DNA of 64,000 bases. It comes from Dokdonella sp. Its GTDB lineage: Bacteria > Pseudomonadota > Gammaproteobacteria > Xanthomonadales > Rhodanobacteraceae. Numbering within the stretch: position 1 is the first letter of the stretch; each line of letters begins with the position of its first letter. Positions 28,973 to 38,182 of the stretch are shown here, piece after piece. The notes beneath the pieces are model-generated. The model made no database searches. It was not told the origin of the DNA and worked only from the letters and a program-made list of their open reading frames with translations. Both the position numbers and the translations under genes were made by a program. Location of the stretch: the NCBI RefSeq assembly GCF_019634775.1, contig NZ_JAHCAS010000001.1, positions 62,001-126,000 on the forward strand, in the 5' to 3' direction.

Positions 28973-31339
28973 TCAGGCAACCGCGCGCAGCGGCTCGCGT
29001 GCCGACATCGGCACGGCAGGGAAATGGCGTGCGGCGACGTCGAGCAGATCGGCGAAGACACCCGCCGCGGTCAGATCGATCCCGGCCCCGGGCCCGGCGA
29101 TGGTCAACGGCGCATCGCGGTAGTAGCGACTGCGCAGCCGCAGCGCGTTCTCGCAGGCGGCCAGGCGCCCGAGTGGATCACCCAGCGGCACGCGTTCCGG
29201 CCGCAGGCACGCAACACCGTCGGCGTAGCGTGCACGGTAGATCCAACATTCGCCTGCCGCCGCCGCCAGTTCCGCCGCGGCACGCCAGTGCGCGTCGAGC
29301 GCAGCCAGCTTGTCCAGCAGGCGTGAAGCATCGGTCTCGGCCAGCACGGCCGGATCGACCAGCGGCGTGCAATCGATGTCGGCCAGATCGACGGCGATGC
29401 CGAGCGCGCGCAGCAGGATGACGAGTTTGCGCGCGGCATCGATGCCGGCGAGGTCGATCCCCGGGTGCGGCTCGGCATAGCCGATGCGTACCGCCTCGCG
29501 GACTGCTGCCGAGAAGGCCGTGCCCTCGCGGACACGCGCGAGCACGAACGACAACGTGCCCGAGAGCACGGCTTCGAGCGATTCCACCACGTCGCCGGCA
29601 CTGTGCAGCTCGCGCAGCGTGCGCAACAGCGGCAGCTGTGCGCCGACCGAGGTCTCATAGAGGAAATGTGCGCCCGAACCGGCAGTTGCCGTGGCGATCG
29701 TGCGTGCCAGCACGGCGTCCGCCGCTGGGCCATGCTTGCTCGGCGTGACCACGTCGATGCCTGCGGCCAGCCACTCCGGATAGCGAGCGGCAACCTCGGC
29801 ACTGGCCGTGCAATCGACCAGCACCAGTGGCCGCAGCGGCAGGGCGAGCAGATCGTGCGACCAGTCATCGATGTCGGCCGCCGCTGCGCCAGCGATCCGG
29901 GCGTCGATCGAACCCAGCGCCATGCCCTCTGCGGCGATCACGGCCTTGCACGAAGTGGTCACGGCGACCACCCCGATGCATTGGCCACGCGCGGCGAGTG
30001 CGGCTTCCTGCTCGGCGAGCAGTTCGCGCACGCGCCGGGCGACGCGGCCGCTGGCGCCGACCAGGGCGACATGCACACCGGCCGGACCGTTGCCGCTGAG
30101 GAGCGCATGGTGCAGGACCTGAACCGCAGCCTTCGTCTCCGGGCGTGCAGTGGCGACGCGCACGGCGCGTTCGGCGGCGGACCACCAAAGTGCATACGGC
30201 ACGATGCCGGCCTCGGCCAGCACGCGTCGGCATCGCGGCAGCACGCCGATGCCCAGGGCATCGTCGAAGATGCTGACCGTGCCGACCGCGACGGCTTCGT
30301 CGCCTGCGCACCGGTCTTCGCCGATGAGTGCAACCGAGATGTCGGCGCAGACGTCTCGGCCACGATCGAACACATCCTTGGCCTGGTCGGCGGCAGGTCC
30401 GCGCACAAGGTGGAGGTCATCGCGCCGCGCGATGCCACGCAAGGGCTCGGCCTCGGCGCCGCCGATACGCGTGCCTTCGCCGTCGGCGGCAAAGCTGTTG
30501 ACGATGGTCAACGGCACCGGGGCGTCGAGCAGCGGCTCGAGCGTGCGTGCGTGGATGACGCTGGCGCCGGCGCGCGCGAACCGGTGCGCATCGACCAGGG
30601 AAAGCCGGCGCAAGAGACGCGGACCGACGACATCGCGAGGGTCGGCACTGTAGCAGCCGGCGACGTCGGTCCAGATCTCGAGCGGCCAGCCGAGCGCGGC
30701 GGCAAGCAGCGCAGCGCTGTAGTCCGAGGCATTGCGTCCGAGCGTGAGCGTGCGCGCCGCCGAGTCGGCGCCGGTAAAGCCGGGCATGATGCGCACGAGG
30801 GGCCGCCAGAACGCTTCGCCGCGAGCGTGGATCCGCGTGCGCGTGACCACCTGGTCCACTTCGACGCGGGCGCCGTCGCGCGTGGCGCGGATCAGCACCT
30901 CGGCCGGCACGATCGCTGCATCGACACCGCGCGCCTGCACGGCGCCGAGCAGCAACCAGGCCGAGAGCTTCTCGCCGCCAGCCAGCACGATGTCACGCGC
31001 CGGGGCACTTCCTGCGGCAACCGCCCACAACGCCTCATGGAAACGCTCGCCAAGGCGGTCGAGCGACCACGGCGCCTCGGTCGGCTCGACGAAAGCCAGT
31101 GCCCGCGCCACCGCGCGGTGTTCTTCGATCAATGCGTCGAGGGCGGCCAGCGCCTTGCGCGGCGAAACCGCAGCCTGCCCAAGGACCGCAAGCAGGCGGT
31201 CGGTCACGCCGGCCATCGCCGAGACAACCACCGCCACCGCCCCCTCGGCACGCGCCGCGCGCACGGCCTCGGCCGCGCGCGCGATGCGCGCCGCATCGCC
31301 GAGCGATGTCCCGCCGAACTTGATGACGCGCGATCGCAT
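28973..31339 (-). CDS. thrA: Bifunctional aspartokinase / homoserine dehydrogenase
   Basis: Catalyses the first and third steps from aspartate to homoserine for Thr, Met and Ile. The 788-residue fusion has the kinase start VIKFGGTSLG, FTGADSAARTLTLGRNASDYSA in the catalytic domain, a regulatory linker, then a dehydrogenase Rossmann motif VALVGASGRVARR and the conserved SLEAVLSGTLSFVLA. ATG 31339 has GAGGAG upstream; 31357 is an alternative. It could be a ThrA- or MetL-type isozyme; linker ACT domains cannot be assigned by eye. Confidence 0.93.
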   Translation of the reverse strand: MRSRVIKFGGTSLGDAARIARAAEAVRAARAEGAVAVVVSAMAGVTDRLLAVLGQAAVSPRKALAALDALIEEHRAVARALAFVEPTEAPWSLDRLGERFHEALWAVAAGSAPARDIVLAGGEKLSAWLLLGAVQARGVDAAIVPAEVLIRATRDGARVEVDQVVTRTRIHARGEAFWRPLVRIMPGFTGADSAARTLTLGRNASDYSAALLAAALGWPLEIWTDVAGCYSADPRDVVGPRLLRRLSLVDAHRFARAGASVIHARTLEPLLDAPVPLTIVNSFAADGEGTRIGGAEAEPLRGIARRDDLHLVRGPAADQAKDVFDRGRDVCADISVALIGEDRCAGDEAVAVGTVSIFDDALGIGVLPRCRRVLAEAGIVPYALWWSAAERAVRVATARPETKAAVQVLHHALLSGNGPAGVHVALVGASGRVARRVRELLAEQEAALAARGQCIGVVAVTTSCKAVIAAEGMALGSIDARIAGAAAADIDDWSHDLLALPLRPLVLVDCTASAEVAARYPEWLAAGIDVVTPSKHGPAADAVLARTIATATAGSGAHFLYETSVGAQLPLLRTLRELHSAGDVVESLEAVLSGTLSFVLARVREGTAFSAAVREAVRIGYAEPHPGIDLAGIDAARKLVILLRALGIAVDLADIDCTPLVDPAVLAETDASRLLDKLAALDAHWRAAAELAAAAGECWIYRARYADGVACLRPERVPLGDPLGRLAACENALRLRSRYYRDAPLTIAGPGAGIDLTAAGVFADLLDVAARHFPAVPMSAREPLRAVA

Positions 31340-31367
31340 GCCTGGCTCCTCGTTCATATGCACGATT

Positions 31368-31393
31368 CATTTGGACGTATGGACGTCCAAATG
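31368..31393. promoter_or_regulatory. Perfect 26-bp palindromic operator candidate upstream of thrA
   Basis: CATTTGGACGT, then ATGG, then ACGTCCAAATG: 11-bp arms that are perfect inverted repeats. The cores GGACGTAT and GGACGTCC resemble tandem MetJ boxes (consensus AGACGTCT). It ends 29 bp before the thrA start, where a repressor could block transcription. Assignment to MetJ is inference. Confidence 0.65.
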
Positions 31394-31539
31394 GACGCGC
31401 ATTGGACCACCGGGGATGTGGTGCGTCAAGCCATTCCGCAAACACACGCCCATCTCTCCACACACAGGGAGAAGCCTTGCCTGCAGGAACGCCTTCAGGC
31501 GCGACGCCTTTCGATGATTGCGATGAAGAGCGGAGTGTG

Positions 31540-32172
31540 TCAGCGGATGCGCATGCGGCGCAGCCAGACCGGCAACACCAGTGCGTTGCCGAGCACGGCC
31601 AGGGCCATGTCCTTGTGCGCATCCCAGGCATCACCCTGCGTGCCGAGATAGGCCTCGCCGAGATCGCCGCCGAACAGACTGGCCGCCAGCCACTCGAAAA
31701 GTTCATAGGCCAACGCATGCGAGGCCATGAAGGTGAACGGCACGAGGAAGCGCCAGACTCCCCGGGGCCGCACCCGCGCCTCGATCACCTCGACCGCTGC
31801 CGGCGTCACCAGCACGCCGTAGAGGAAATGCACCAGGCGGTCGTACTGGTTGCGCTCGAAGCCGAACATTGCGTCGAGCGAACCCCCGCCGCTGATCGCG
31901 GCGAACCAGGCCTCGTACGGCACCGCGGAGTATTGGTAGTGCGCACCGATCTCGTGCAGTACACCAAACACGAACAGACAGGCATAGGCCGCATCCGACA
32001 ACGGCAGGCGGCGATACGAATGGACCAGCCAGGCCAGCGCGAGCACGACCAGGACATTCTCCAGCAGCCAGTCCTCTCGCGTCGCCGGAGCGATGCCGAG
32101 CACGACGGACAGCCCGATGAACAGTGCCAGCAGGATCGCCGGCACATGCCGACGTGCCGGCTGGGTCATCAT
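31540..32172 (-). CDS. DUF2238 (YjdF-like) membrane protein
   Basis: The product is 210 residues from ATG 32172, with about six membrane helices and conserved segments FGVLHEIGAHYQYS, RNQYDRLVHFLYG and LGTQGDAWDAHKDMALA that mark the YjdF/DUF2238 family of inner-membrane proteins. Function is unknown. ATG 32169 or 32193 are also possible, and no strong ribosome site decides. It directly follows the chimeric permease-kinase gene. Confidence 0.85.
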   Translation of the reverse strand: MMTQPARRHVPAILLALFIGLSVVLGIAPATREDWLLENVLVVLALAWLVHSYRRLPLSDAAYACLFVFGVLHEIGAHYQYSAVPYEAWFAAISGGGSLDAMFGFERNQYDRLVHFLYGVLVTPAAVEVIEARVRPRGVWRFLVPFTFMASHALAYELFEWLAASLFGGDLGEAYLGTQGDAWDAHKDMALAVLGNALVLPVWLRRMRIR

Positions 32173-32189
32173 AGGGCTGGCCCGCGCAA

Positions 32190-33350
32190 TCATGCCGGCA
32201 ACCACAGGCGCGCGAGGCAACCCTTCGCATCGGCACGGTTCTCCAGCGTCACGCGGCCGCCATGCGCCTCGGCGATCTGGCGCGCGAGCACCAAACCGAT
32301 GCCCGAGCCACCGGGCTTGGTCGTGAAGAACGGCACGAACAGGTTCTCGCTCGGCGGCAGGCCGGGGCCGCCGTCGACGATCTCGACGATCAGGCCGTCT
32401 ACCGCATGCGTCCAGCGCAGGCAGACACCACCGCTCCCTTCGAGCGCGGCGCGCACGGCGAATTCGCGCTCGCGCCGGATTGCCAGCGACAGTTGCAGGT
32501 TCATCGCGTTGGTCACTGCGATGGCGAGCAGGAACAGCACGCCGGCCAGCAGCACACCGAGCGCCGTGCGCACCGGTGCGGCGATCACCTCGGCGAGCGG
32601 CACGATGGCAAAGCCGCGCGCGTCCATCGTCTCACCGTGCGCGGCGAGCAGGCGCGCGGCCAACGCGCTCGCCTCGAGTCTTGCCTGCACGAGGCCATCG
32701 CCGGATGCAAGCAGGGCGAGCATCGACCAGTTGTGCGCGCTGCGGCTCCAGCCGAGCATCGTGGCATCGACGCCGACCCAGGCCGCGCTGTCGTGCGGGA
32801 AACCGAAGCCCGGTGGCATCACCCCGACGATCGTATAGTCACTGCCGTCGATCGAAATGCCGCTGCCGAGCACATCGGCGCGTCCCTGCAACAAGCCCTG
32901 CCACAGCGCATGGCCGATCACTGCGGAGGTCGCTCCGGTGCGCGCATCGAGTGCACGCCCGAGCCGCGGCGCCTGCCCGAGCACACCGAAGAAGTCGCCG
33001 CCGACGAAGGCAACGTGACTGCGCATGATCTGTCCGGGGATAGCGATGGTGGCGTCACCGTCGCCATAGTGCGTGGCCTTCTCGAACATGGCGACGCCGT
33101 CGCTCAGGTCGGTCACGTTCGGCCCGGTCAGGTCCATGCTGCGGCCGTTCCCGTCGATCTCGTTGACCTGCACGACACGTTCGGCATTCGGATAAGGCAG
33201 CGCGCGCAGAAGCACCACATCGATCACGCAGGCCATGGCAATGGCAAGACCGAGCCCGGCCGCGAGCAGCAGCGTCGGCAGGGCGAACGCCGCGCGATGC
33301 GTGGCGATGCCGCGAAGTGCCTGGCGGAATCCGTTGGTGAACAGGTTCAT
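32190..33350 (-). CDS. Chimeric protein: MacB-type permease N-terminus fused to histidine kinase C-terminus
   Basis: Residues 1-300 of 386 are a MacB/FtsX-type permease N-terminus: MNLFTNGFRQALRGI, a helix near 22-45, a periplasmic MacB-PCD domain and a second helix near 262-285, ending in the family segment SLAIRREREFAVRAAL. From about residue 305 (near 32435) it switches to a histidine kinase ATPase end with VDGGPGLPP, PFFTTKPGGSGIGLVLARQIAEAHGG and the terminus RLWLPA. Neither half is complete. An in-frame deletion fusion is the simplest reading; a working role is unlikely but the frame is open. Confidence 0.8.
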   Translation of the reverse strand: MNLFTNGFRQALRGIATHRAAFALPTLLLAAGLGLAIAMACVIDVVLLRALPYPNAERVVQVNEIDGNGRSMDLTGPNVTDLSDGVAMFEKATHYGDGDATIAIPGQIMRSHVAFVGGDFFGVLGQAPRLGRALDARTGATSAVIGHALWQGLLQGRADVLGSGISIDGSDYTIVGVMPPGFGFPHDSAAWVGVDATMLGWSRSAHNWSMLALLASGDGLVQARLEASALAARLLAAHGETMDARGFAIVPLAEVIAAPVRTALGVLLAGVLFLLAIAVTNAMNLQLSLAIRREREFAVRAALEGSGGVCLRWTHAVDGLIVEIVDGGPGLPPSENLFVPFFTTKPGGSGIGLVLARQIAEAHGGRVTLENRADAKGCLARLWLPA

Positions 33351-33460
33351 GGGGACCTCGCGGAGCGGTGGAAGGCGGACCTGGGAGCGTGGCGTCGGTT
33401 CATCATGCGGCGCTGCTCTGTTCCCTTCCCCTGCAAAGCGGGGGCAGCAAACAGAATGAA

Positions 33461-33540
33461 CTATTCATCGCTCAACGCCTCCATCGGCGCGACGCGCGCG
33501 GCACGCAGCGCATGCAGAAGATCGTCAAGCGAGGCATTCA
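33461..33540 (-). pseudogene. C-terminal remnant of a MacB-type permease
   Basis: The minus strand ends with LLHALRAARVAPMEALSDE and a TAG stop at 33461. This is a typical FtsX/MacB permease C-terminus (residues RAARVAPMEAL). Upstream sequence to about 33670 is degenerate with no long frame. It shows that a second permease of the same ABC locus once stood here. Confidence 0.65.
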
Positions 33541-33679
33541 CCACCACGCTCTCCATCGTATCGTCGCTCTCATCAAAGACCGGCGCTGGCAGGACCGCAT
33601 GCACAGCGTGTGGCGGATGTCGTGGCTCCATGCGGCAAGCATCGGCAGGCTCCCGGCAGGCACGATCGAAGGTGGTGGA

Positions 33680-34005
33680 TCAGCCCGTGCCACGCGCCGG
33701 GCGCAGCAGGCGCTGGTCTTCCTCGTGTCGCAGGCGGTGCATGGTTTCTTCGTATACCACGCGGCCGTCGAACATGAAGATCTTGCGGTCGGCAAAGTCG
33801 GCGTAGCGCGGGCGTGGGTGACCATGCAGATCGTCGAACCTGACCCATGCAATTCGTCGAGCAGCTGCATGACCGCCTCGCCATTCTTCGAATCGAGGTT
33901 GCCGGTCGGTTCGCCGGCGAGCAGGATCGACGGCTGGCCGACCAGGGCTCGGGCGACGCGTTTGCGCTGCTTGAGTTCGGGGCGGGCGATATCCATGCCG
34001 ATGCT
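33680..34005 (-). pseudogene. MacB-type ABC ATPase, truncated and frameshifted
   Basis: One frame reads [20 protein letters not shown] and [20 protein letters not shown] up to MVTH. The rest ([20 protein letters not shown]) is in another frame, so there is a frameshift just after MVTH. The N-terminal half with Walker A is missing, the LSGGQ signature has been lost, and Walker B has Gly in place of Asp (LLAGEP). This gene is dead. With the chimera and permease remnant it defines a decayed efflux operon. The 280 bp that follow show no gene. Confidence 0.8.
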
Positions 34006-34286
34006 GGAGCACACCTCGTGCCAACCCCGGGATGGAAATACAACCATCTGATTTAAATGGATTTAATGGGTGACTCCGGGACCGGACAGGGTTCCCGATG
34101 TCCGCTTGCGAACACCCCCGCGGCAAAAGCGTTCACTCTGTCATGTCCCTTGGCCGCGGTCTTTTGCGTGTTGATTCAGGGCATCATGGCGCCGCGCCAG
34201 GAAGCGCCCGTCACGGACGCCACGAAAGCAATGCGCGCAGGATGCGCCATCCATTGCACAACCAACCAACACTCCGGGGAGAATCC

Positions 34287-34703
34287 ATGACCGCCATCCT
34301 TTACATGATCGTCGCCCTTGTTATCGGCATCGCCGTCGGTGCCGGCATCCTCATGCTCGCAGCACGCGTTGCCGCTGGTTTCATGCCGAAGTTCCTGAGC
34401 GCGGTAGCTGTCGTCGTCGTCCAGTTCATCGCAGCCATGATCGTGGGCTGGATCCTTGGCATGGTGCTCGGCAACGGTACTTTCGCCGGCCTGGTGTCGC
34501 TGGTCGTCGTCTTCCTGGTCTACTCGGCCATCACCAACCTGTTGCTGAAAAAGCCCGATGGCAGCCAACTGGGTTTTGGCAAGGCCGCCCTCGTCACCCT
34601 CGTGCAGTTGATCATCCAGATCATCCTGGGCGTCATCCTGGTGTTTGCCTTCGGCACCGCGCTGTTGGGCATCTTCGGTGGCATGGCCGCGGTCGGCGGC
34701 TGA
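34287..34703 (+). CDS. Small polytopic membrane protein, unknown function
   Basis: The 138-residue product has four hydrophobic helices, Ala/Val/Gly-rich, with few charges (KKPDGSQLGFGK in the loop near residue 92). ATG 34287 has GGGGAG upstream. I do not recognise a family. It is monocistronic and followed by a strong intrinsic terminator. Confidence 0.75.
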   Translation: MTAILYMIVALVIGIAVGAGILMLAARVAAGFMPKFLSAVAVVVVQFIAAMIVGWILGMVLGNGTFAGLVSLVVVFLVYSAITNLLLKKPDGSQLGFGKAALVTLVQLIIQIILGVILVFAFGTALLGIFGGMAAVGG

Positions 34704-34727
34704 GTCGCAAGCCTCGTTTCATCTTCC

Positions 34728-34754
34728 GGGGCGCCGTGAGGCGCCCCTTTTTTT
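34728..34754 (+). terminator. Rho-independent terminator
   Basis: GGGGCGCC, loop GTGA, GGCGCCCC, then seven T: a perfect 8-bp GC stem with a U-tract, 24 bp after the small membrane protein gene. It is also positioned between convergent genes. Confidence 0.9.
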
Positions 34755-34768
34755 CGCGGCCCGTTCGC

Positions 34769-35371
34769 TCAGGGCTCGACGCCCCACGGTGGAGGTGGTG
34801 GCGTGACCGCCCTGGACAGATCGAACTCAACGCGAAAATGGCGGCTCGGCCGACGCAGTTCGTAGGCGAACATCCGGCCCGGCTCGACATCGATCGCCCA
34901 TACGTTATCCACCGAAACGCCGAGACCAGCGGCGAGGAACATCGCCTTCGATTCGGCATCGGCCGGAAATTCCTGACGCGCAGCACTGCCCGCCGTGGCA
35001 GCGATGCTGTCGCCGCCGTACATCGTCAACGTATCGGAAGTACCGTCCTCATGGCGATGGTCGTGCTTGAGGCGCAGGCCCTCCTGCGTGCGCGTGACGA
35101 CCCAAGTGCGTGAACGGTCGGTGCCGGCATGGAACGGGATGCGCACCTCGCCGGCCGTGCATGTACGCACGTGCATGACGGCAGGGCCGGCAAACAGCTT
35201 CGCATCGGCCTCATTGAATACGGCGAGACGTCCTTCGAAGGCCTGTCCGCACAGCGCCTGCAGACGAGCGAAGAAGGCATCGGCGGGCAAAGAGACTGGA
35301 TTCCGCGCAACCTGCGGGTTCGTGCAGGCGACGAGCGGGGCGATCAGAACGGTCAACGGGAATGCGCGCAT
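34769..35371 (-). CDS. Putative lipoprotein, unknown function
   Basis: The 200-residue product has a lipoprotein signal (MRAFPLTVLIAPLVAC, Cys16 as acylation site). The mature part has no family I recognise. It contains GPAVMHVRTCTAGEVRIPFH and HDHRHEDGTSDTLTMYGGDS, and ends with a proline run (PPPPPWG). It is convergent with the preceding gene across the terminator. Confidence 0.75.
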   Translation of the reverse strand: MRAFPLTVLIAPLVACTNPQVARNPVSLPADAFFARLQALCGQAFEGRLAVFNEADAKLFAGPAVMHVRTCTAGEVRIPFHAGTDRSRTWVVTRTQEGLRLKHDHRHEDGTSDTLTMYGGDSIAATAGSAARQEFPADAESKAMFLAAGLGVSVDNVWAIDVEPGRMFAYELRRPSRHFRVEFDLSRAVTPPPPPWGVEP

Positions 35372-35544
35372 TCGGCCAAACTAGACGGCGCGCGGCATGA
35401 TCGCAAGCGCAGGAAACCAACGGGTACCCTCCCACCCCGCGCGAACCTCAATCCAATCAATGACCTGGCGCACCCACAATTCATGGCACGCCAATTGCTT
35501 CCTCCTACTGCGGGCATCCCATGCCCGGTACAGGGGAAACACGC

Positions 35545-35820
35545 ATGGCCAGCTTGTTCGGCAAACCGCTCCAGATCTTCGCCACCCGCCCTCGCATCGG
35601 CTGGGAAACGCGTGGCGAAGGGCGTCTTTCAGTCGCCCTCATCGACAACGTGCCGGTCGCCGGGATCTCCGGCCCGCTGCCCAGCGGCGGCTTCGCCCTG
35701 GCCTGGTGGTCGTCGCGCAATGCCGACGCATCACCGACGATGGAACTGCATGCCACGATGGAAGCGGCGCGCAGCCGCGTCGAACAAGTCACTGCCAGCC
35801 TGATGCGCGCAGCGGCCTGA
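35545..35820 (+). CDS. Small conserved hypothetical protein
   Basis: 91 residues from ATG 35545, which has AGGGGA upstream; ATG 35521 is an alternative. The product (MASLFGKPLQIFATRPRIGW...) has no signal peptide or membrane segment and looks like a soluble cytoplasmic protein. No function is assignable. It lies convergent to the HAD gene. Confidence 0.6.
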   Translation: MASLFGKPLQIFATRPRIGWETRGEGRLSVALIDNVPVAGISGPLPSGGFALAWWSSRNADASPTMELHATMEAARSRVEQVTASLMRAAA

Positions 35821-35873
35821 GCGGCGGCGGACGCCGCCCACATCCTCGGGCAGCCACGCAGATCGCCGACCCG

Positions 35874-36587
35874 TCACTGCGCGCGCAGCGCTACCTGCTC
35901 GATAGCCGCGGCGATGCCGCCGGCGTCGCCGATCTCGATGACGCGCTGCGTACCGGACTCGAAACCTGGCTCGAGTTCGAGTGACCAGGTCGAGTGGTAG
36001 GGCATGTAGACGCCCCAGCCGCCGAGCGCGACCACCGGGGCGATGTCCGAGCGCAGCGAGTTGCCGACCATCGCGAACGCCGTCGCCTCCACACCGCACT
36101 CGCGCAGCACGTGCGCATAGGCCGCAGCGTCCTTCTCCGACACGATCTCGATGCGATGGAACAGGTCGCCGAGCGCCGAGCGCCGGACCTTGGCCTGCTG
36201 GTGGATCAGATCGCCCTTGGTGATGAGCACGATGCGATGCCTTGCGGCGACCTGCTCGACGGCCTCGCGGATACCGGGTAGCAGTTCAACCGGATGTGCC
36301 AGCACCTCCTTGCCAAGGCCAACCAGGCGATGCAGGTCGCCCGAGCTGATGAGGCCGCCGGTGATGTCGAAAGCGGCCTCGATCATCGACAGCGTCATGC
36401 CCTTGGCGCCGTAGCCGAAAACGTGGATGTTGCCAGCCTCGATCGCGAGCAGGCGATCGTGCACGCGCGCGTCGGCGAGATCGACGTACCGGCCGACGAT
36501 GCGCTCGAACTCGGCCTGCGCGGCGTCGTAGTAGTCCTGGCTGTGCCAGAGCGTATCGTCGCCGTCGAAACCCACCAGTTCGAGCAT
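35874..36587 (-). CDS. HAD-superfamily hydrolase
   Basis: The 237-residue phosphatase-like protein has motif I FDGDDTLWHS (nucleophile and acid/base Asp), motif II IVLITKGD, and motif III/IV around VSEKDAAAY with MVGNSLRSDIAP. All catalytic positions are present. A large alpha-helical cap lies between residues 20 and 100. Substrate is unknown. It borders the distal end of the integron. Confidence 0.88.
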   Translation of the reverse strand: MLELVGFDGDDTLWHSQDYYDAAQAEFERIVGRYVDLADARVHDRLLAIEAGNIHVFGYGAKGMTLSMIEAAFDITGGLISSGDLHRLVGLGKEVLAHPVELLPGIREAVEQVAARHRIVLITKGDLIHQQAKVRRSALGDLFHRIEIVSEKDAAAYAHVLRECGVEATAFAMVGNSLRSDIAPVVALGGWGVYMPYHSTWSLELEPGFESGTQRVIEIGDAGGIAAAIEQVALRAQ

Positions 36588-36719
36588 CACGCGCCCACCA
36601 ATCGTTGCGGGGGACGGATTCTAGCGTGCGCCCGTTGCCGCCGAAGGGTGATCTTGCCCCCGCTCGACGAAACACCTCTCTTCCGGAGGAGCCCGTTTAC
36701 GACGGTACGACCCGCTTCA

Positions 36720-36831
36720 AGACAGTTGCTGAGTTAAGCCGACCTGCGTAGTGGAGGCAAAGCCATGGCAAGCTTCTTCTGCCATGGCTTTGGTGTAACG
36801 AAGCAAGTTCGGCTTGAACGAATTGTTAGGT
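36720..36831 (-). other. attC site 7, distal and degenerate
   Basis: The right end GTTAGGT and the body (TGAGTTAAGCCGAC, central palindrome AAGCC...GGCTT, TTCGGCTTGAACGAATT) match the other attC copies. The left core box that should be GCCTAAC is instead GACAGTT-like, so the recombination core is lost. It marks the end of the cassette array farthest from intI. Confidence 0.8.
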
Positions 36832-36911
36832 TGCACCCGCCTATTCCCCTTGCGCATGCTTTGAACCGCCCCGGGAAACGTGGAGGCTCCAACTCTTGAG
36901 AGAATGGAGCC

Positions 36912-37235
36912 ATGAACAAGTCGAAGAAGTTTTCCCCTGAGGTCCGCGAGCGTGCAGTCCGGATGGTGCTGGAGCATCGCGGGGAGTACCCGTCGCTGTG
37001 GACGGCCGTGGCGTCGATCGCCCCCAAGATCGGCTGTGTGCCGCAGACGCTGCTGACGTGGGTGAAGCAGCACGAGGTCGATGCGGGGACGCGCGATGGC
37101 GTGACGACCGCGGACGCCAAGCGGATGAAGGAACTGGAGCGCGAGATCAAGGAACTGCGCCGGGCCAATGAGATCCTGAAGCTGGCGAGTGCTTTTTTCG
37201 CCCAGGCGGAGCTCGACCGCCGGCTGAAGCCCTGA
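36912..37235 (+). CDS. IS3-family transposase OrfA (copy 1)
   Basis: A 107-residue DNA-binding protein of the IS3 OrfA type: helix-turn-helix around [18 protein letters not shown] and [17 protein letters not shown], then a leucine-zipper segment [18 protein letters not shown]. It ends at AELDRRLKP. Overlaps orfB, which is reached by -1 frameshifting at the T6 run at 37193. Confidence 0.93.
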   Translation: MNKSKKFSPEVRERAVRMVLEHRGEYPSLWTAVASIAPKIGCVPQTLLTWVKQHEVDAGTRDGVTTADAKRMKELEREIKELRRANEILKLASAFFAQAELDRRLKP

Positions 37236-38143
37236 GGACGTTTGTCGCCACGCACCGGAGCACGTTCGGGGTCGAGCCGATCTGCAGGGCCTTGCAGATC
37301 GCCCCGTCCGGCTACCGGCGACACGCGGCCCGCCATCGCGAGCCTGAGCGACGCCCGGCGAGGGCGAAGCGCGACGAGGCCCTGATTCCCGAGATCCACC
37401 GGGTATGGCGGGCCAACCTGCAGGTCTATGGCACCAACAAAGTGTGGCGACAGCTCGGCCGTGAGGGCATCACGGTGGCTCGATGCACGGTCGAGCGACT
37501 GATGCGCCAGCAGGGCCTGCGCGGCGTGATGCGCGGAAAAGCGGTGCGAACGACGATCAGTGATCGCAACGTGCCGTGCCCACAGGACAAGGTGAACCGG
37601 CAGTTCCGCGCCGAACGGCCGAACCAGCTGTGGGTGTCGGACTTCACCTACGTTTCGACCTGGCAGGGCTGGCTGTACGTGGCCTTCGTCATCGACGTGT
37701 TCGCCCGCCGCATCGTGGGCTGGCGGGTCAGCGACTCGATGCGGACGGACTTCGTACTCGATGCGCTGGAGCAGGCGCTGTACGCACGCCAGCCGGAGCG
37801 TGACGGCACGCTGATCCATCACAGCGATCGGGGTTCGCAGTACGTGTCGATTCGCTACAGCGAGCGGCTCGCCGAAGCGGGCATCGAGCCGTCCGTTGGC
37901 AGCCGAGGAGACAGCTATGACAACGCGCTGGCCGAGACCATCAACGGGCTCTACAAGGCCGAACTGATCCACCGCCGTGGCCCCTGGAAGACGAAGGCGG
38001 CGGTGCAACTGGCGACGCTGGAATGGGTGTCGTGGTTCAACACCCAGCGCCTCCTCGGATCGATCGGCCATATCCCGCCGGAAGAGGCTGAGGCAAACTA
38101 CTACCGGCAACTCGCCGAGAGGCCCGTTGCCGAGCTGGTCTGA
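37190..38143 (+). CDS. IS3-family transposase OrfB, rve/DDE domain (copy 1)
   Basis: Catalytic part of the IS3 transposase, normally made as an OrfAB fusion. The DDE triad is visible: Asp in [14 protein letters not shown], Asp in [13 protein letters not shown], Glu in [15 protein letters not shown], with HTH_21 ([14 protein letters not shown]) before it. The frame enters from orfA at GCTTTTTTC by -1 slippage; a TTG at 37292 could start an independent OrfB. It looks intact. Confidence 0.92.
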   Translation, partial: CFFRPGGARPPAEALRTFVATHRSTFGVEPICRALQIAPSGYRRHAARHREPERRPARAKRDEALIPEIHRVWRANLQVYGTNKVWRQLGREGITVARCTVERLMRQQGLRGVMRGKAVRTTISDRNVPCPQDKVNRQFRAERPNQLWVSDFTYVSTWQGWLYVAFVIDVFARRIVGWRVSDSMRTDFVLDALEQALYARQPERDGTLIHHSDRGSQYVSIRYSERLAEAGIEPSVGSRGDSYDNALAETINGLYKAELIHRRGPWKTKAAVQLATLEWVSWFNTQRLLGSIGHIPPEEAEANYYRQLAERPVAELV

Positions 38144-38182
38144 CTTAAACCAAACAGCCTCCACGAAAGCCGGGGCGGTTCA

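Larger units (their letters stand above)
36862..38182 (+). mobile_element. IS3-family insertion sequence, copy 1 (1321 bp)
   Basis: Terminal inverted repeats start TGAACCGCCCCGG on the left and end CCGGGGCGGTTCA on the right. It contains overlapping orfA and orfB. It is nearly identical to copy 2 at 40716-42036. Flanking triplets differ (CTT left, AGT right), so there is no target duplication, which suggests adjacent deletion or recombination between copies. It interrupts a GIY-YIG cassette gene. Confidence 0.95.
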
